Below are positions 34,576 through 43,320 of a stretch of 64,000 nt of DNA, piece after piece. The stretch is from an uncultured Collinsella sp. (GTDB lineage: Bacteria > Actinomycetota > Coriobacteriia > Coriobacteriales > Coriobacteriaceae). The stretch's first letter is position 1. Each line of letters opens with the position of its first letter. The notes beneath the pieces were generated by a model that was not told the DNA's origin, searched no databases, and saw only the letters and a program-made list of their open reading frames with translations. The stretch lies in assembly GCA_934668695.1 (NCBI GenBank), contig CAKUOD010000003.1, positions 1 through 64,000 on the forward strand, given 5' to 3'. The position numbers and the translations under genes were made by a program.

Positions 34576-35358
34576 TTAGCGGGCGCAGGGCGTGCCGGCG
34601 CTCAGATGATTGATAAGACTTGCCTGGTAGGCGGCTCCAAAGCCGTTGTCGATGTTGACGACCGAAACGCCGCTGGCGCAGGAGTTGAGCATAGCGAGCA
34701 GTGCGGCCACGCCGCCAAAGCTCGCACCGTAGCCCACGCTGGTGGGGACGGCGATGACCGGACAGCTCACCAGGCCGCCGATGACGCTTGCCAGGGCACC
34801 CTCCATGCCGGCGATGGCGATGACAACCTGTGCCTGGGCAAGTTCCTCGGCATGAGCGAGCAGACGGTGCAGACCGGCGACGCCCACGTCGTAAAGACGG
34901 TCGACCTCGTTGCCATAGAATTCGGCCGTCAGTGCGGCCTCTTCGGCGACGGGCAGGTCGCTCGTGCCGGCGCAGGCGACGACGATGCGTCCGTTGCCGG
35001 TGGGGGAGGGCGTGCCGCCCACGAGGGCGAGCTGGGCGTCCGGGACATATCCCAGGTCGATATTGTCATCAAGAAGCTCAGCGGTGCGCGCTGCCTTGTC
35101 GGCATCGAGACGCGTGACCAGGACGTGCTCCTGGCCTGCGTCGCGCAGCGCTTCGATAATGGCGGCAATCTGCTCGGCGGTTTTACCGGCGCCGTAGACA
35201 ACCTCGCCGGCTCCTTGGCGCACCCCGCGCGAAAGATCGAGCTGTGCAAAGCCCAGATCGGCGGTCGGCGCCGTCTGGATGCGCGTGAGGGCATCGGCTG
35301 GCGCAACGTTTCCGTCTGCCACGTCACTTAGCAATTGCTCAAGATCGCGTTTTTCCAT
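34576..35358 (-). CDS. larB: Pyridinium-3,5-biscarboxylate mononucleotide synthase LarB
   Basis: About 260 residues. LarB carboxylates and hydrolyses nicotinic acid adenine dinucleotide, the first step of the nickel-pincer cofactor. The N-terminal part (DLEQLLSDVADGNVAPADAL, DLGFAQLDLSRGVRQG, AEVVYGAGKT-like) is followed by a PurE-like domain from about residue 120 (IVVACAGTSDLPVAEEA, DVGVAGLHRLL, GMEGALASVIGGLV, VPTSVGYGASFGG). ATG at 35358 (MEKRDLEQ) has GAAGGGAAC upstream; an ATG 11 codons further up lacks a ribosome site. It is the first gene of a larB-larC-tetR operon. Confidence 0.93.
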   Translation of the reverse strand: MEKRDLEQLLSDVADGNVAPADALTRIQTAPTADLGFAQLDLSRGVRQGAGEVVYGAGKTAEQIAAIIEALRDAGQEHVLVTRLDADKAARTAELLDDNIDLGYVPDAQLALVGGTPSPTGNGRIVVACAGTSDLPVAEEAALTAEFYGNEVDRLYDVGVAGLHRLLAHAEELAQAQVVIAIAGMEGALASVIGGLVSCPVIAVPTSVGYGASFGGVAALLAMLNSCASGVSVVNIDNGFGAAYQASLINHLSAGTPCAR

Positions 35359-35402
35359 ATAAGTTCCCTTCGACGCTAAAAAGTTTAGCACGCGAAAGGC
35401 TG

Positions 35403-35434
35403 TTTCCGAACATTAGAGCAAAATTGTTCGGGAA
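35403..35434. promoter_or_regulatory. Inverted repeat upstream of larB
   Basis: TTTCCGAACA and TGTTCGGGAA form an imperfect dyad between serB and larB. It could be an operator for the TetR protein of this operon or a weak serB terminator; neither is proven. Confidence 0.35.
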
Positions 35435-35474
35435 TCTAATATGTCAGATTTGATGGGTTTGTGAGGCCAACTCG

Positions 35475-36110
35475 CTAGTCGCGCAGGATGATGTCCATGG
35501 CGAGCATCAAGTTGCGCTCGTCGATGGCAAACGGGGCCGCCTCGCGCGTCTTGGGCTTGGCGCAAAACGCGATACCGGTGCCCGCGGCCTGGATCATGGG
35601 GATGTCGTTTGCCCCGTCGCCGATTGCCACGGTGTGAGCCATGTCGACATTGCACTCAACTGCCCAATCCAGCAGCTGGATGAGCTTGGACTCCTTGGTC
35701 ACAATGTCGGCCGCCAACTTGCCGGTGAGTTTGCCGTCTACGACCTCCAGGCGGTTGGCCAGGCAAAAGTCGATGCCCGCGGCCGCCACGATCTTGTCGG
35801 CGACCTCATGGAAACCGCCGCTCACCACGCCGACCTTCCAGCCCTTGCTGTGCGCCGAGCGCACGAGCTCCAGCGCGCCGGGGGTAAAGGTCACGCGCTC
35901 AAAGGTGCGCTCGAACACACTCTCGTCCAAACCGGCAAGCAGCCCCACGCGCTCCTCGAGCGCCTGCTTAAAGTCCAGCTCGCCACGCATGGCGCGCTCG
36001 GTAATCTGCGCCACTTGCTCGCCTACGCCTGCCTCCTCGCCCAACAGGTCGATAACCTCCTGGTTGATGAGGGTGGAGTCGATATCCATAACAATGAGGC
36101 GTGCAGTCAT
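35475..36110 (-). CDS. serB: Phosphoserine phosphatase SerB
   Basis: A 211-residue HAD-superfamily phosphatase, the last step of serine synthesis. Motif I is MDIDSTL (nucleophile Asp, then Asp, Ser, Thr), motif II VVSGGFHEV, motif III Lys in TKES, and motif IV AIGDGANDIPMI. ATG at 36110 has GGAAAGG upstream; a longer in-frame start adds 15 residues without support. It is on the minus strand, upstream of larB, with a 116-base gap. Confidence 0.93.
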   Translation of the reverse strand: MTARLIVMDIDSTLINQEVIDLLGEEAGVGEQVAQITERAMRGELDFKQALEERVGLLAGLDESVFERTFERVTFTPGALELVRSAHSKGWKVGVVSGGFHEVADKIVAAAGIDFCLANRLEVVDGKLTGKLAADIVTKESKLIQLLDWAVECNVDMAHTVAIGDGANDIPMIQAAGTGIAFCAKPKTREAAPFAIDERNLMLAMDIILRD

Positions 36111-36366
36111 GACGGGCCTTTCCAAGTGCTGTTGAATTGGGGCATATTGTCGCACGTGACGCGCGCGGGCGGGCGCCGCAGTGCGTCAATTGTTTCGTCT
36201 CCGTCAAGTCTTTGGGCGGGAGCCACTTTTTTGCGGTACATCGGCACAGGTGCGATAAGATAGAACGCCATGTCTGGCTGCGCGGTTTACGCAGGCTGGG
36301 CAAATCTGTACGACGCCGCCCGGAACGACACGGGGCGGCACAGATCCATAAAGGAGGATCACTGGT

Positions 36367-38154
36367 ATGAGCCAGACCCGTCCCATCGACGAGCATTCCA
36401 TGCACACCCGTACCTGCGGCGAGCTTCGCCGCGAGAACGTGGGCGAAGAGGTTACCCTCACCGGTTGGGTGAGCCGTCGCCGCGATCACGGCGGCCTTAT
36501 TTTCTGCGACCTTCGCGACCGCGAGGGCATTACGCAGCTCACCTTCGACCCCGAGCACTCCGACGGCGATGCCTTTAAGATTGCCGAGACCATGCGTCCC
36601 GAGTGGCCCATCAAGATTCACGGCGTCGTGCGCGCCCGTGGCGAGGAGACCACCAACGCCAAGCTCGCGACCGGCGAGATTGAGGTCCTGACCGACCACG
36701 CCGAGGTGCTCAACACTTCCGTCACCCCGCCGTTCCAGATCGAGGATGGCATCGAGACCAGCGAGGACACCCGTCTGCGCTATCGCTATCTGGACCTCCG
36801 TCGTCCCGAGATGATGGCCAACCTCAAGCTGCGCTCCGACTTTACCTTCGCCATTCGCGAGGCGCTGCACAACCGTGAGTTCATGGAGGTCGAGACGCCC
36901 TCCCTGTTTAAGTCCACGCCCGAGGGCGCCCGTGACTTCATCGTCCCCAGCCGCATCCAGCCGGGCAACTTCTACGCCCTGCCGCAGTCCCCGCAGCTCC
37001 TGAAGCAGCTGCTCATGGTCGGTGGCGTCGAGCGCTACTACCAGGTCGCCAAGTGCTTCCGCGACGAGGACCTGCGCGCCGACCGTCAGCCCGAGTTCAC
37101 CCAGGTCGATATCGAGATGTCCTTCGTGGACCAGAACGACGTCATGAGCGCGCTCGAGGAGGTCTTGTCCGACGCTTTCGGCCGCATGGGTGTCGAGATG
37201 CCCACACCGCTGCGTCGCATGGACTACTGGGAAGCCATGGACACCTATGGCTCCGACAAGCCCGATACCCGCTACGGTATGCACCTGGTCGACCTGACCG
37301 ACGTGTTCGCCAACTCCAAGTTCAAGGTCTTCGCGACCGCCGCGAACGAGGAGGGTTCCGTCGTCAAGGCCATCAACGCCAAGGGTGCCGGCGCCTGGGC
37401 CCGTGCCAAGATCGATAAGCTCGCCGGCGTGGCTTCCACGTTTGGCGCCAAGGGCCTGGCCTGGATCGCCTTCCGCGAGGACGGCTCCATCAACAGCCCC
37501 ATCGTCAAGTTCTTCTCGGACGAGGAGATGGCCGCTCTGCGCGAGCGCATGGACGTCGAGCCCGGCGACCTGGTGATGTTCGCCGCCGGCGCGCGCCTGC
37601 TCTCCGACGAGATCCTGGGCGGCATGCGTTCGCACATGGCCAACGCGCTCGAGATCAAGCGCGAGGGTCACGACTTCCTGTGGGTCGTCAACTTCCCGCT
37701 GTTCCACTGGGACGAGGACCGCAAGGCCTACGCCGCCGAGCACCAGCCCTTCACCCTGCCGACCGAGACCGACATCGCCAAAATCGAGGCCGACCCGCTG
37801 GCAGCCGGTTCGTGCACCTACGACTTTGTCATGGACGGCTTTGAGGCCGGCGGCGGCGGTATGCGTATCCACAACGCCGAGATGCAGATGTCCATGCTCA
37901 AGCTTCTGGGCTTTACCGAGGAGCGCGCCGAGTCGCAGTTCGGCTTCCTCATGGAGGCTCTCAAGTTTGGTGCGCCCCCGATGGGCGGCTTCGCCCTGGG
38001 CCTGGACCGCGTGTGCATGCTGCTCACCGGCTCCGACTCCATCCGCGACGTCATGGCGTTCCCCAAGACGGCCAGCGGCTCCGACCTCATGTCGGGCGCC
38101 CCGAGTGCCGTTAGTGGCGCCCAGCTCAAGGACGTCAGCCTGCGCCTGATGTAG
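36367..38154 (+). CDS. aspS: Aspartyl-tRNA synthetase, bacterial type
   Basis: A 595-residue class II synthetase. An N-terminal OB-fold anticodon-binding domain (TLTGWVSRRRDHGGLIFCDL) is followed by the catalytic core with FMEVETPSLFKSTPEGARDF, motif 2 YQVAKCFRDEDLRADRQPEF, a bacterial-type GAD insertion (about residues 290-420), and motif 3 FALGLDRVCMLLTG. AAGGAGG precedes the ATG at close to ideal spacing. Whether it is discriminating or also charges tRNA-Asn cannot be decided here. A terminator follows at 38178. Confidence 0.96.
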   Translation: MSQTRPIDEHSMHTRTCGELRRENVGEEVTLTGWVSRRRDHGGLIFCDLRDREGITQLTFDPEHSDGDAFKIAETMRPEWPIKIHGVVRARGEETTNAKLATGEIEVLTDHAEVLNTSVTPPFQIEDGIETSEDTRLRYRYLDLRRPEMMANLKLRSDFTFAIREALHNREFMEVETPSLFKSTPEGARDFIVPSRIQPGNFYALPQSPQLLKQLLMVGGVERYYQVAKCFRDEDLRADRQPEFTQVDIEMSFVDQNDVMSALEEVLSDAFGRMGVEMPTPLRRMDYWEAMDTYGSDKPDTRYGMHLVDLTDVFANSKFKVFATAANEEGSVVKAINAKGAGAWARAKIDKLAGVASTFGAKGLAWIAFREDGSINSPIVKFFSDEEMAALRERMDVEPGDLVMFAAGARLLSDEILGGMRSHMANALEIKREGHDFLWVVNFPLFHWDEDRKAYAAEHQPFTLPTETDIAKIEADPLAAGSCTYDFVMDGFEAGGGGMRIHNAEMQMSMLKLLGFTEERAESQFGFLMEALKFGAPPMGGFALGLDRVCMLLTGSDSIRDVMAFPKTASGSDLMSGAPSAVSGAQLKDVSLRLM

Positions 38155-38177
38155 GCGAGCGGCTACATATTGCCCGC

Positions 38178-38212
38178 AACGAGGGAAGGACGCGTGCCTT
38201 CCCTCGTTTTTT
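38178..38212 (+). terminator. Terminator of aspS
   Basis: AACGAGGGAAGG, loop ACGCGTG, CCTTCCCTCGTT with a six-base T-run. The stem is perfect. Confidence 0.92.
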
Positions 38213-38298
38213 GTGGAACGGGGGTGCGCCAGTAACGTACAATAACTACCACGTGGCTGGGTTTTGCCGGCCGAATGTGCGACGTCGTGGGAGGGGAC

Positions 38299-38547
38299 AT
38301 GGTCGAGTTTACAAAGACGATTAAAGATCCGTTGGGACTGCATGCCCGCCCGGTTGCGCTGCTCTACGACATCATCGCCAGGCACCGCAGCGACGTGTCG
38401 GTCAGCATTGGCGACCGCCATACCGATGGTCGCGACGTTATGGGGCTCATGGCTCTCTACGGCGAGTGCGGCGAGGACATCATCTTCCGCGTTTCGGGCG
38501 TAGATGAGGCCTCCTGTGTCACATCGATCAGAAATCTCTCGCTTTAA
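38299..38547 (+). CDS. ptsH: HPr phosphocarrier protein with Asp at position 46
   Basis: An 82-residue PTS phosphocarrier. The EI/EIIA phosphorylation site is intact: DPLGLHARPV with His at residue 15 when ATG 38299 is used, the canonical position. The regulatory serine of Gram-positive HPr (Ser46 before I/V-M-G) is replaced by Asp: GRDVMGLM has Asp at exactly residue 46 (codon GAC). ATG at 38299 has GGGAGGGG upstream. It is a single gene between two terminators. It could be a second, specialised HPr rather than the main one. Confidence 0.88.
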   Translation: MVEFTKTIKDPLGLHARPVALLYDIIARHRSDVSVSIGDRHTDGRDVMGLMALYGECGEDIIFRVSGVDEASCVTSIRNLSL

Positions 38548-38554
38548 GCATGAC

Positions 38555-38592
38555 AGGGCGTGGTAAAGGATGGTCCTTTGCCGCGCCCTTTT
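38555..38592 (+). terminator. Terminator of ptsH
   Basis: AGGGCGTGGTAAAGGA and TCCTTTGCCGCGCCCT pair with two mismatches, followed by TTTTG. Confidence 0.85.
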
Positions 38593-38639
38593 GTTTCGTA
38601 TAGGAAACTTTTTCGAAATCTGAATGGGGACCCTTTCCA

Positions 38640-38693
38640 AAAAGTTAACCACGTGCTAGTTTACTATAGCGAACATAGACGTGGTTAACTTTT
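38640..38693. promoter_or_regulatory. Long dyad upstream of feoA
   Basis: AAAAGTTAACCACGT (38640-38654) and ACGTGGTTAACTTTT (38679-38693) are perfect 15-base inverted repeats 24 bases apart. The spacer holds TACTATAGC, possibly a -10 box. It lies just before the feo operon and is a candidate metal-regulator operator pair. Confidence 0.55.
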
Positions 38694-38736
38694 GCTGCGT
38701 CGATGTTGAGGACGAACTGACGTTAGGAGCTCACTC

Positions 38737-38979
38737 ATGTCTTGCGGACCGCAGATGCCGGCTATGCCGCTTTCGATGGTAAAAGCGGGCGAAACCGTGC
38801 GCGTGTCTCGCGTAAAGGGCAATGAGGATATGAAGCACCATCTCAAGGACCTCGGCTTTGTCGAGGGCAACGAGATCCACGTGGTGAGCTCGAGTGGCGC
38901 CAACATCATCGTCACGGTGCTGGGTGCACGCTTTGGTATCGATTCCAAGGTTGCCATGCACATCATGACCGTCGGTTAG
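38737..38979 (+). CDS. feoA: FeoA-domain protein (first)
   Basis: An 80-residue SH3-like cytosolic FeoA protein thought to modulate the FeoB ferrous-iron transporter. It has the family layout: MPLSMVKAGETVRVSRVKGN, HLKDLGFVEGNEIHVV and a C-terminal IVTVLGARFGIDSKVA. A short extra N-terminus (MSCGPQMPA) includes a Cys. It is the first of three feo genes in one direction. The large dyad at 38640-38693 lies just upstream. Confidence 0.9.
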   Translation: MSCGPQMPAMPLSMVKAGETVRVSRVKGNEDMKHHLKDLGFVEGNEIHVVSSSGANIIVTVLGARFGIDSKVAMHIMTVG

Positions 38980-39015
38980 TCCGCAGCATTTAAAAACTGA
39001 AAGGGGGACAAGTAA

Positions 39016-39237
39016 ATGAAGACGTTGGGTGACGTTAAGGTGGGCGAGAGCTCTACCATCGTCAAGCTTCACGGTGAGGGCGCACTTCGCCGTCACCTCA
39101 TGGACCTGGGGCTCATCAAGGGCACTTCGTTCAAGGTCGTAAAGGTTGCACCGCTCGGTGATCCGGTCGAGATCAACGTGCGCGGCTACGAGCTTTCCAT
39201 CCGTAAGGAGGAGGCCGCCGTCGTCGAGGTCCAGTAA
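39016..39237 (+). CDS. feoA: FeoA-domain protein (second)
   Basis: A 73-residue paralogue of the preceding FeoA. It shows TLGDVKVGESSTIVKLHGEG, HLMDLGLIKGTSFKVVK and PVEINVRGYELSIRKEEA. The last is close to the classic FeoA ending. AAAGGGGG lies in front of the ATG. Two separate FeoA proteins next to one FeoB occur in several Gram-positive lineages. The division of labour between them is unknown. Confidence 0.92.
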   Translation: MKTLGDVKVGESSTIVKLHGEGALRRHLMDLGLIKGTSFKVVKVAPLGDPVEINVRGYELSIRKEEAAVVEVQ

Positions 39238-39267
39238 GGGATCTTTGCGCGGTTATTTCTGCAGATA

Positions 39268-39287
39268 AAGTTAGGTTTTTCTAACTT
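39268..39287. promoter_or_regulatory. Possible metal-regulator box before feoB
   Basis: AAGTTAG, six bases, CTAACTT. The dyad resembles DtxR/IdeR-type boxes in its GTTAG/CTAAC halves. It lies between feoA2 and feoB, so feoB may have its own regulated promoter. This is inferred from sequence similarity only. Confidence 0.45.
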
Positions 39288-39362
39288 AATGCAGCATCTT
39301 TGAAGCACATTATCCAGCCCGCGCGGAGAAAGCAGCGCAGGCACACAAGGAAGAAGGATTGA

Positions 39363-41690
39363 ATGGCGGATTCTCAGATCCATGTCGCGCTGGCGGGTAA
39401 CCCCAACTGCGGCAAGACCACGCTTTTCAACCTGATCACCGGCGCCAACGGCTACGTTGGCAACTGGCCCGGCGTCACGGTTGAGAAAAAGGAAGCCAAG
39501 CTCCTGAGCGACAAGAACGTTACCATCACGGACCTCCCCGGCATCTACTCGCTTTCCCCCTATAGCCCCGAGGAGCAGTGCTCGCGCGATTACCTCATGA
39601 GCGGCGAGCCCGATGTCGTCGTCCAGGTGGTCGACGCCACCAACCTCGAGCGCAACCTGTACCTGGCGCTTCAGGTTATCGAGACCGGCCTGCCCGTGGT
39701 CGTCGCCCTCAACATGGCCGACTTGGTCGAGAAGAACGGCGACAAGATCGACACGGACAAGCTCTCCAAGAAGCTCGGCTGCCCGGTCATGATGATCTCG
39801 GCCCTTAAGAACAAGGGCATCAACGAGCTGTTCGAGCAGGTCAAGAAGTCCGCTGCTTCCAAGGGCCAGGTGCCGGAGCACAAGTTCGATTCCTCCATCG
39901 AGGACGTTCTGGACCACATCGAGAACAACCTGCCGGCGAGCGTTCCCGCCAACAAGCGTCGCTACTACGCTGTCAAGCTGTTTGAGCGCGACGCGGACGC
40001 CTGCAAGCTCATCAACCTCACCAAGGAGAAGGCCGCTCGCGTGGAGCAGCTGGTCGCCCAGTGCGAACAGGACTGCGACGACGACGCCGAGTCCATCATT
40101 ACCGGCGAGCGCTACGGCGTGATTGCCCACATCATTGACGAGTGCATGACCAAGGCTCCTGCCAAGATGAGCACTTCCGAGAAGATCGACCGTGTGGTTA
40201 CCAACCGTATCCTGGGCCTGCCGATCTTTGTGGTCATCATGTTCTGCGTGTACTACATCGCCGTTTCCACCCTGGGCGGCACGGTGACCGACTTCACCAA
40301 CGACCAGCTCTTCGGTACCGACGGTTGGTACGTGCTCGGTCAGGGCCGCGACGCCTATGACGCAGCTGTTGAGGCTGCGGGCGACAACGCCGACTCGGTC
40401 GACCCGGCGCAGTACGGCCCCTATGTCCCGGGTATTACCACCGTGGTGCACGACGCCCTCGTGGCGGGCGGTACCGAGGACGGTGGCCTGGTCGATTCGC
40501 TGGTCTGCGACGGTATCGTCGGCGGCTTAGGCGCCATCTTCGGCTTCGTTCCGCAGATGTTCCTGCTCTTTGTGATGCTGTCCTTCCTGGAGGACTGCGG
40601 CTACATGGCCCGTGTCGCCTTCATCATGGACCGCGTGTTCCGCCGCTTTGGCCTGTCCGGTAAGTCCTTTATTCCCATGCTCGTGTCCTCGGGCTGCGGC
40701 GTCCCCGGCGTCATGGCCACCAAGACCATCGAGAATGAGAAGGACCGCCGCATGACGGTCATGACCACCACGTTCATCCCCTGCGGCGCCAAGCTGCCGA
40801 TCATCGCTCTGCTCATGGGTTCCATCATCGGCGATTCTTCCACCACCGCCGCGTGGATCAGCCCGCTCTTCTACTTCCTGGGCGTCTTTGCCGTCATTGC
40901 CTCGGGCCTCATGCTCAAGAAGACCAAGCTCTTCGCCGGTCGCCCGACGCCGTTCGTTATGGAGCTTCCCGCCTATCACTTCCCGGCGATCCGCTCTTGG
41001 GCACTGCACGTGTGGGAGCGCTGCTGGGCCTTTATCAAGAAGGCCGGCACGGTCATCTTCGCGTCCACCGTCGTGGTTTGGTTCCTCTCCAACTTTGGTA
41101 GCTACAACGGTTCCTTTGGCTTCCTGCCTGCGATGGACGGCATCCCCGAGGAGTTTATGGACTACTCCGTGCTCGCCATGCTGGGCAACCTGGTCGCTTG
41201 GATCTTCGCCCCGCTCGGCTTTAGCACCTGGCAGGCCACCGCGCTGACTGTCTCTGGCCTTGTCGCCAAGGAAAACGTCGTCGCCACCGCCGGCTCGCTG
41301 CTGTCCGTTGCCGACGCCGCCGAGACCGACCCGAGCCTGTGGACCGCGTTCGCCGGCATGTTCCCGACTATGGGCGCTTGCGTTGCCTTTGGCGCCTTCA
41401 ACCTGCTGTGCGCTCCGTGCTTTGCCGCCATGGGCACCATCCGCAACCAGATGGACTCCGGCAAGTGGACCGCGATTGCCATCGGTTACGAGTGCGCCTT
41501 TGCATGGGTCATCGGCCTGTTCATCAACCAGTTCTACAACCTGCTTGTCCTTGGCCAGTTTGGTATTTGGACGGTTGTAGCCATCGTTCTGCTGGTTGCG
41601 ATGCTCTTCCAGATCTTCCGTCCCATGCCTAAGCACGCCTGGACCGACGAGGACGAGACCAACACCGCTTCCGCCGCAGTTTCCGCTTAA
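39363..41690 (+). CDS. feoB: Ferrous iron transporter FeoB
   Basis: A 775-residue membrane GTPase that imports Fe(II). The N-terminal G domain has G1 AGNPNCGKTTLFN, G3 DLPGIYSLSPYSPEE and G4 NMADLV, followed by a helical GDI-like region and an NFeoB-to-membrane linker. The membrane part has about ten helices, including the Cys-containing Gate segments MLVSSGCGVPGVMATK and TTTFIPCGAKLPII. GGAAGAAGGA precedes the ATG. Between the first and second membrane helices is an extra ~70-residue outer loop (DRQ-poor, Gly/Asp-rich, about 315-375). It is followed by a terminator and a small Cys-rich partner gene. Confidence 0.96.
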   Translation: MADSQIHVALAGNPNCGKTTLFNLITGANGYVGNWPGVTVEKKEAKLLSDKNVTITDLPGIYSLSPYSPEEQCSRDYLMSGEPDVVVQVVDATNLERNLYLALQVIETGLPVVVALNMADLVEKNGDKIDTDKLSKKLGCPVMMISALKNKGINELFEQVKKSAASKGQVPEHKFDSSIEDVLDHIENNLPASVPANKRRYYAVKLFERDADACKLINLTKEKAARVEQLVAQCEQDCDDDAESIITGERYGVIAHIIDECMTKAPAKMSTSEKIDRVVTNRILGLPIFVVIMFCVYYIAVSTLGGTVTDFTNDQLFGTDGWYVLGQGRDAYDAAVEAAGDNADSVDPAQYGPYVPGITTVVHDALVAGGTEDGGLVDSLVCDGIVGGLGAIFGFVPQMFLLFVMLSFLEDCGYMARVAFIMDRVFRRFGLSGKSFIPMLVSSGCGVPGVMATKTIENEKDRRMTVMTTTFIPCGAKLPIIALLMGSIIGDSSTTAAWISPLFYFLGVFAVIASGLMLKKTKLFAGRPTPFVMELPAYHFPAIRSWALHVWERCWAFIKKAGTVIFASTVVVWFLSNFGSYNGSFGFLPAMDGIPEEFMDYSVLAMLGNLVAWIFAPLGFSTWQATALTVSGLVAKENVVATAGSLLSVADAAETDPSLWTAFAGMFPTMGACVAFGAFNLLCAPCFAAMGTIRNQMDSGKWTAIAIGYECAFAWVIGLFINQFYNLLVLGQFGIWTVVAIVLLVAMLFQIFRPMPKHAWTDEDETNTASAAVSA

Positions 41691-41719
41691 GTCCGAATAA
41701 GGATCAGCCCCTTTCCACG

Positions 41720-41752
41720 AGCCCGGGTGTCCCAGCGACACCCGGGCTTTTT
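41720..41752 (+). terminator. Terminator of feoB
   Basis: AGCCCGGGTGTC, short loop, GACACCCGGGCT followed by TTTT. The stem is perfect. Confidence 0.92.
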
Positions 41753-41865
41753 GGTGAGGGAGATGTGGCGTTTCCGCAGATAAAACCAACCAAAATATAC
41801 CTGTCCCTTTTTGGCAGGTGGAGAATGGGGTAAAGTAAGTGGTGGTTAACTAGAGGAGGCTTGCT

Positions 41866-42066
41866 ATGGCACCTATCGATATTGTTGTACTGGCTGTTAT
41901 CGGCATTGCGTTTGTCGCCGTGTGCGTGCGCATTTATCGCAAGGGCACCTGCGCCGACTGCGCTCAGGGCGGCGTTTGCACGGGACATTGTTCCAATAAA
42001 AAAACCTGCGCCGCACTTAAGGGCGTAGACAAAATCGCCGAAGACTTGGGCCGCGGTATCAAATAA
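41866..42066 (+). CDS. FeoB-associated Cys-rich membrane peptide
   Basis: A 66-residue protein with one N-terminal helix (IDIVVLAVIGIAFVAVCV) and a cytoplasmic Cys cluster GTCADCAQGGVCTGHCSNKK, plus a further Cys. This matches the small Cys-rich membrane proteins that often accompany feoB in Gram-positive bacteria. They may deliver or sense iron; the role is not established. TAGAGGAGG lies upstream of the ATG, and a terminator separates it from feoB, so it has its own promoter. Confidence 0.87.
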   Translation: MAPIDIVVLAVIGIAFVAVCVRIYRKGTCADCAQGGVCTGHCSNKKTCAALKGVDKIAEDLGRGIK

Positions 42067-42082
42067 AGATCCAGGCATCCAG

Positions 42083-42115
42083 GCGCCCTGCGAGCATCCG
42101 TTCGCGGGGCGCTTT
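42083..42115 (+). terminator. Terminator of the Cys-rich peptide gene
   Basis: GCGCCCTGCGA pairs with TCGCGGGGCGC (one mismatch) followed by TTTG. Confidence 0.75.
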
Positions 42116-42211
42116 GCACATTTGGCGGCGAGCGCGGCGAGTTGAAGAGTGATTTTGGGGTATCGTTACCTGTACTGTTAATTGGCAACTTATCTATAAC
42201 GGAGTAACCCC

Positions 42212-43291
42212 ATGAGCGCTCGCGTAACCATGAAGGACATAGCCGCCGAGCTTGGCGTTTCCATCAATACCGTGCACAAGGCCCTGACGGGCAAGGCCGG
42301 CGTGAGCGAATCCGTGCGCTCCAAGGTGAATGCCAAGGCCGAGGCCATGGGCTATCATCGCAACACAAGTGCCTCGAGCCTGCGCCGCAAGGATATCAAC
42401 CTGGTGTTTTGCCTGCCCCGCGCATCGCGCGAGGGGGCGTACTTTTTCCGTTACCTTTGGGAAGGCTGCAACCGCTTTGAGCAGGAGGTCATCGACCAGG
42501 GCATTACGGTTGAGCGCGTAGAATTTGGCGTGGGCGGCTACGCCGATGCGCTCGAGCAGATTGATGAGCGCCTGCAGGTAGGGGAGAAAATCGACGGTCT
42601 GCTTGCCTATGTTCCGGGCGATGACCGCGCGACCGAGCTTTTGAGGCAGATTGCCGAGGCGGGCGTGGCGATCGAGCTCGTCGACGGCGATCGCCCGCAC
42701 CTCGATCGCCTGGGTGCCAGTTTGGCGGACTATTCCACGGCAGGCAGTCTTATGGCAGAGCAGGCGGCTAACCTGGTCCACGCTTCTGGGGCTGACGCCC
42801 GCGTGCTCCTGTTGGCGGGCGACCCTTATACCGACTCGCACTATCTGACCGCCCGCGCCTTTCATAATTACCTGCGCGAACACGATATTCCATGGCAAGT
42901 TGAGGACCTTGCCGGCGCCCATGCGCAAGTCAAACAGCTCGAGCGGGAGCTTGAGCAGCGCTTGAGTGCGCCGGATGCTCCCGAGCTCATCTGTAGCGTT
43001 TTTGCCGTTGGTTCCGAAGTGGTTGCTGACGCGCTTGTTTCGAGCGGCAAGGCCGGCAAGGTCATGGTGATCGGCAACGACCTGTTCCCCGAGAGCGCCC
43101 TGGCCTTACGCCGCGGCATTTTTACCAATATCGTCTATAAGGACCCGGTGAGCTTGGCCTACCGTGGTGCCAAGACCTTGGGCGAGTATCTGCTGTGGGG
43201 TAAAACTCCGGCGGAGCCCGTGCAGAAGGGTGCTGTAGAGATGGTGTTTGCCAGCAACGTCGACCGCTACTGCGAGCTTGCGGGAATTTAG
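42212..43291 (+). CDS. LacI-family regulator of uronate/pectin genes
   Basis: A 359-residue repressor. The N-terminal helix-turn-helix is VTMKDIAAELGVSINTVHKA, followed by the hinge helix region (SVRSKVNAKAEAMGYHRN) and a periplasmic-binding-like sensor domain (LVFCLPRASREGAYFFRY to the end). It lies directly upstream of the uxaC operon. Palindromes with the central CG step typical of LacI operators (GTGAACGTTCAC) occur before uxaC, the GPH symporter and GH105, so these are its likely targets. The inducer is probably an uronate intermediate. A related dyad GGTATCGTTACC at 42159-42170 in its own leader could serve autoregulation. Confidence 0.9.
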   Translation: MSARVTMKDIAAELGVSINTVHKALTGKAGVSESVRSKVNAKAEAMGYHRNTSASSLRRKDINLVFCLPRASREGAYFFRYLWEGCNRFEQEVIDQGITVERVEFGVGGYADALEQIDERLQVGEKIDGLLAYVPGDDRATELLRQIAEAGVAIELVDGDRPHLDRLGASLADYSTAGSLMAEQAANLVHASGADARVLLLAGDPYTDSHYLTARAFHNYLREHDIPWQVEDLAGAHAQVKQLERELEQRLSAPDAPELICSVFAVGSEVVADALVSSGKAGKVMVIGNDLFPESALALRRGIFTNIVYKDPVSLAYRGAKTLGEYLLWGKTPAEPVQKGAVEMVFASNVDRYCELAGI

Positions 43292-43320
43292 CCGTTTAGT
43301 CAGGTACCCCCTCTTGCGAC

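Noticed and set aside
35968..38652. 894-codon minus-strand frame antisense to aspS
   Set aside because: It covers aspS and ptsH on the wrong strand and runs into serB in another frame; there is no domain signal.
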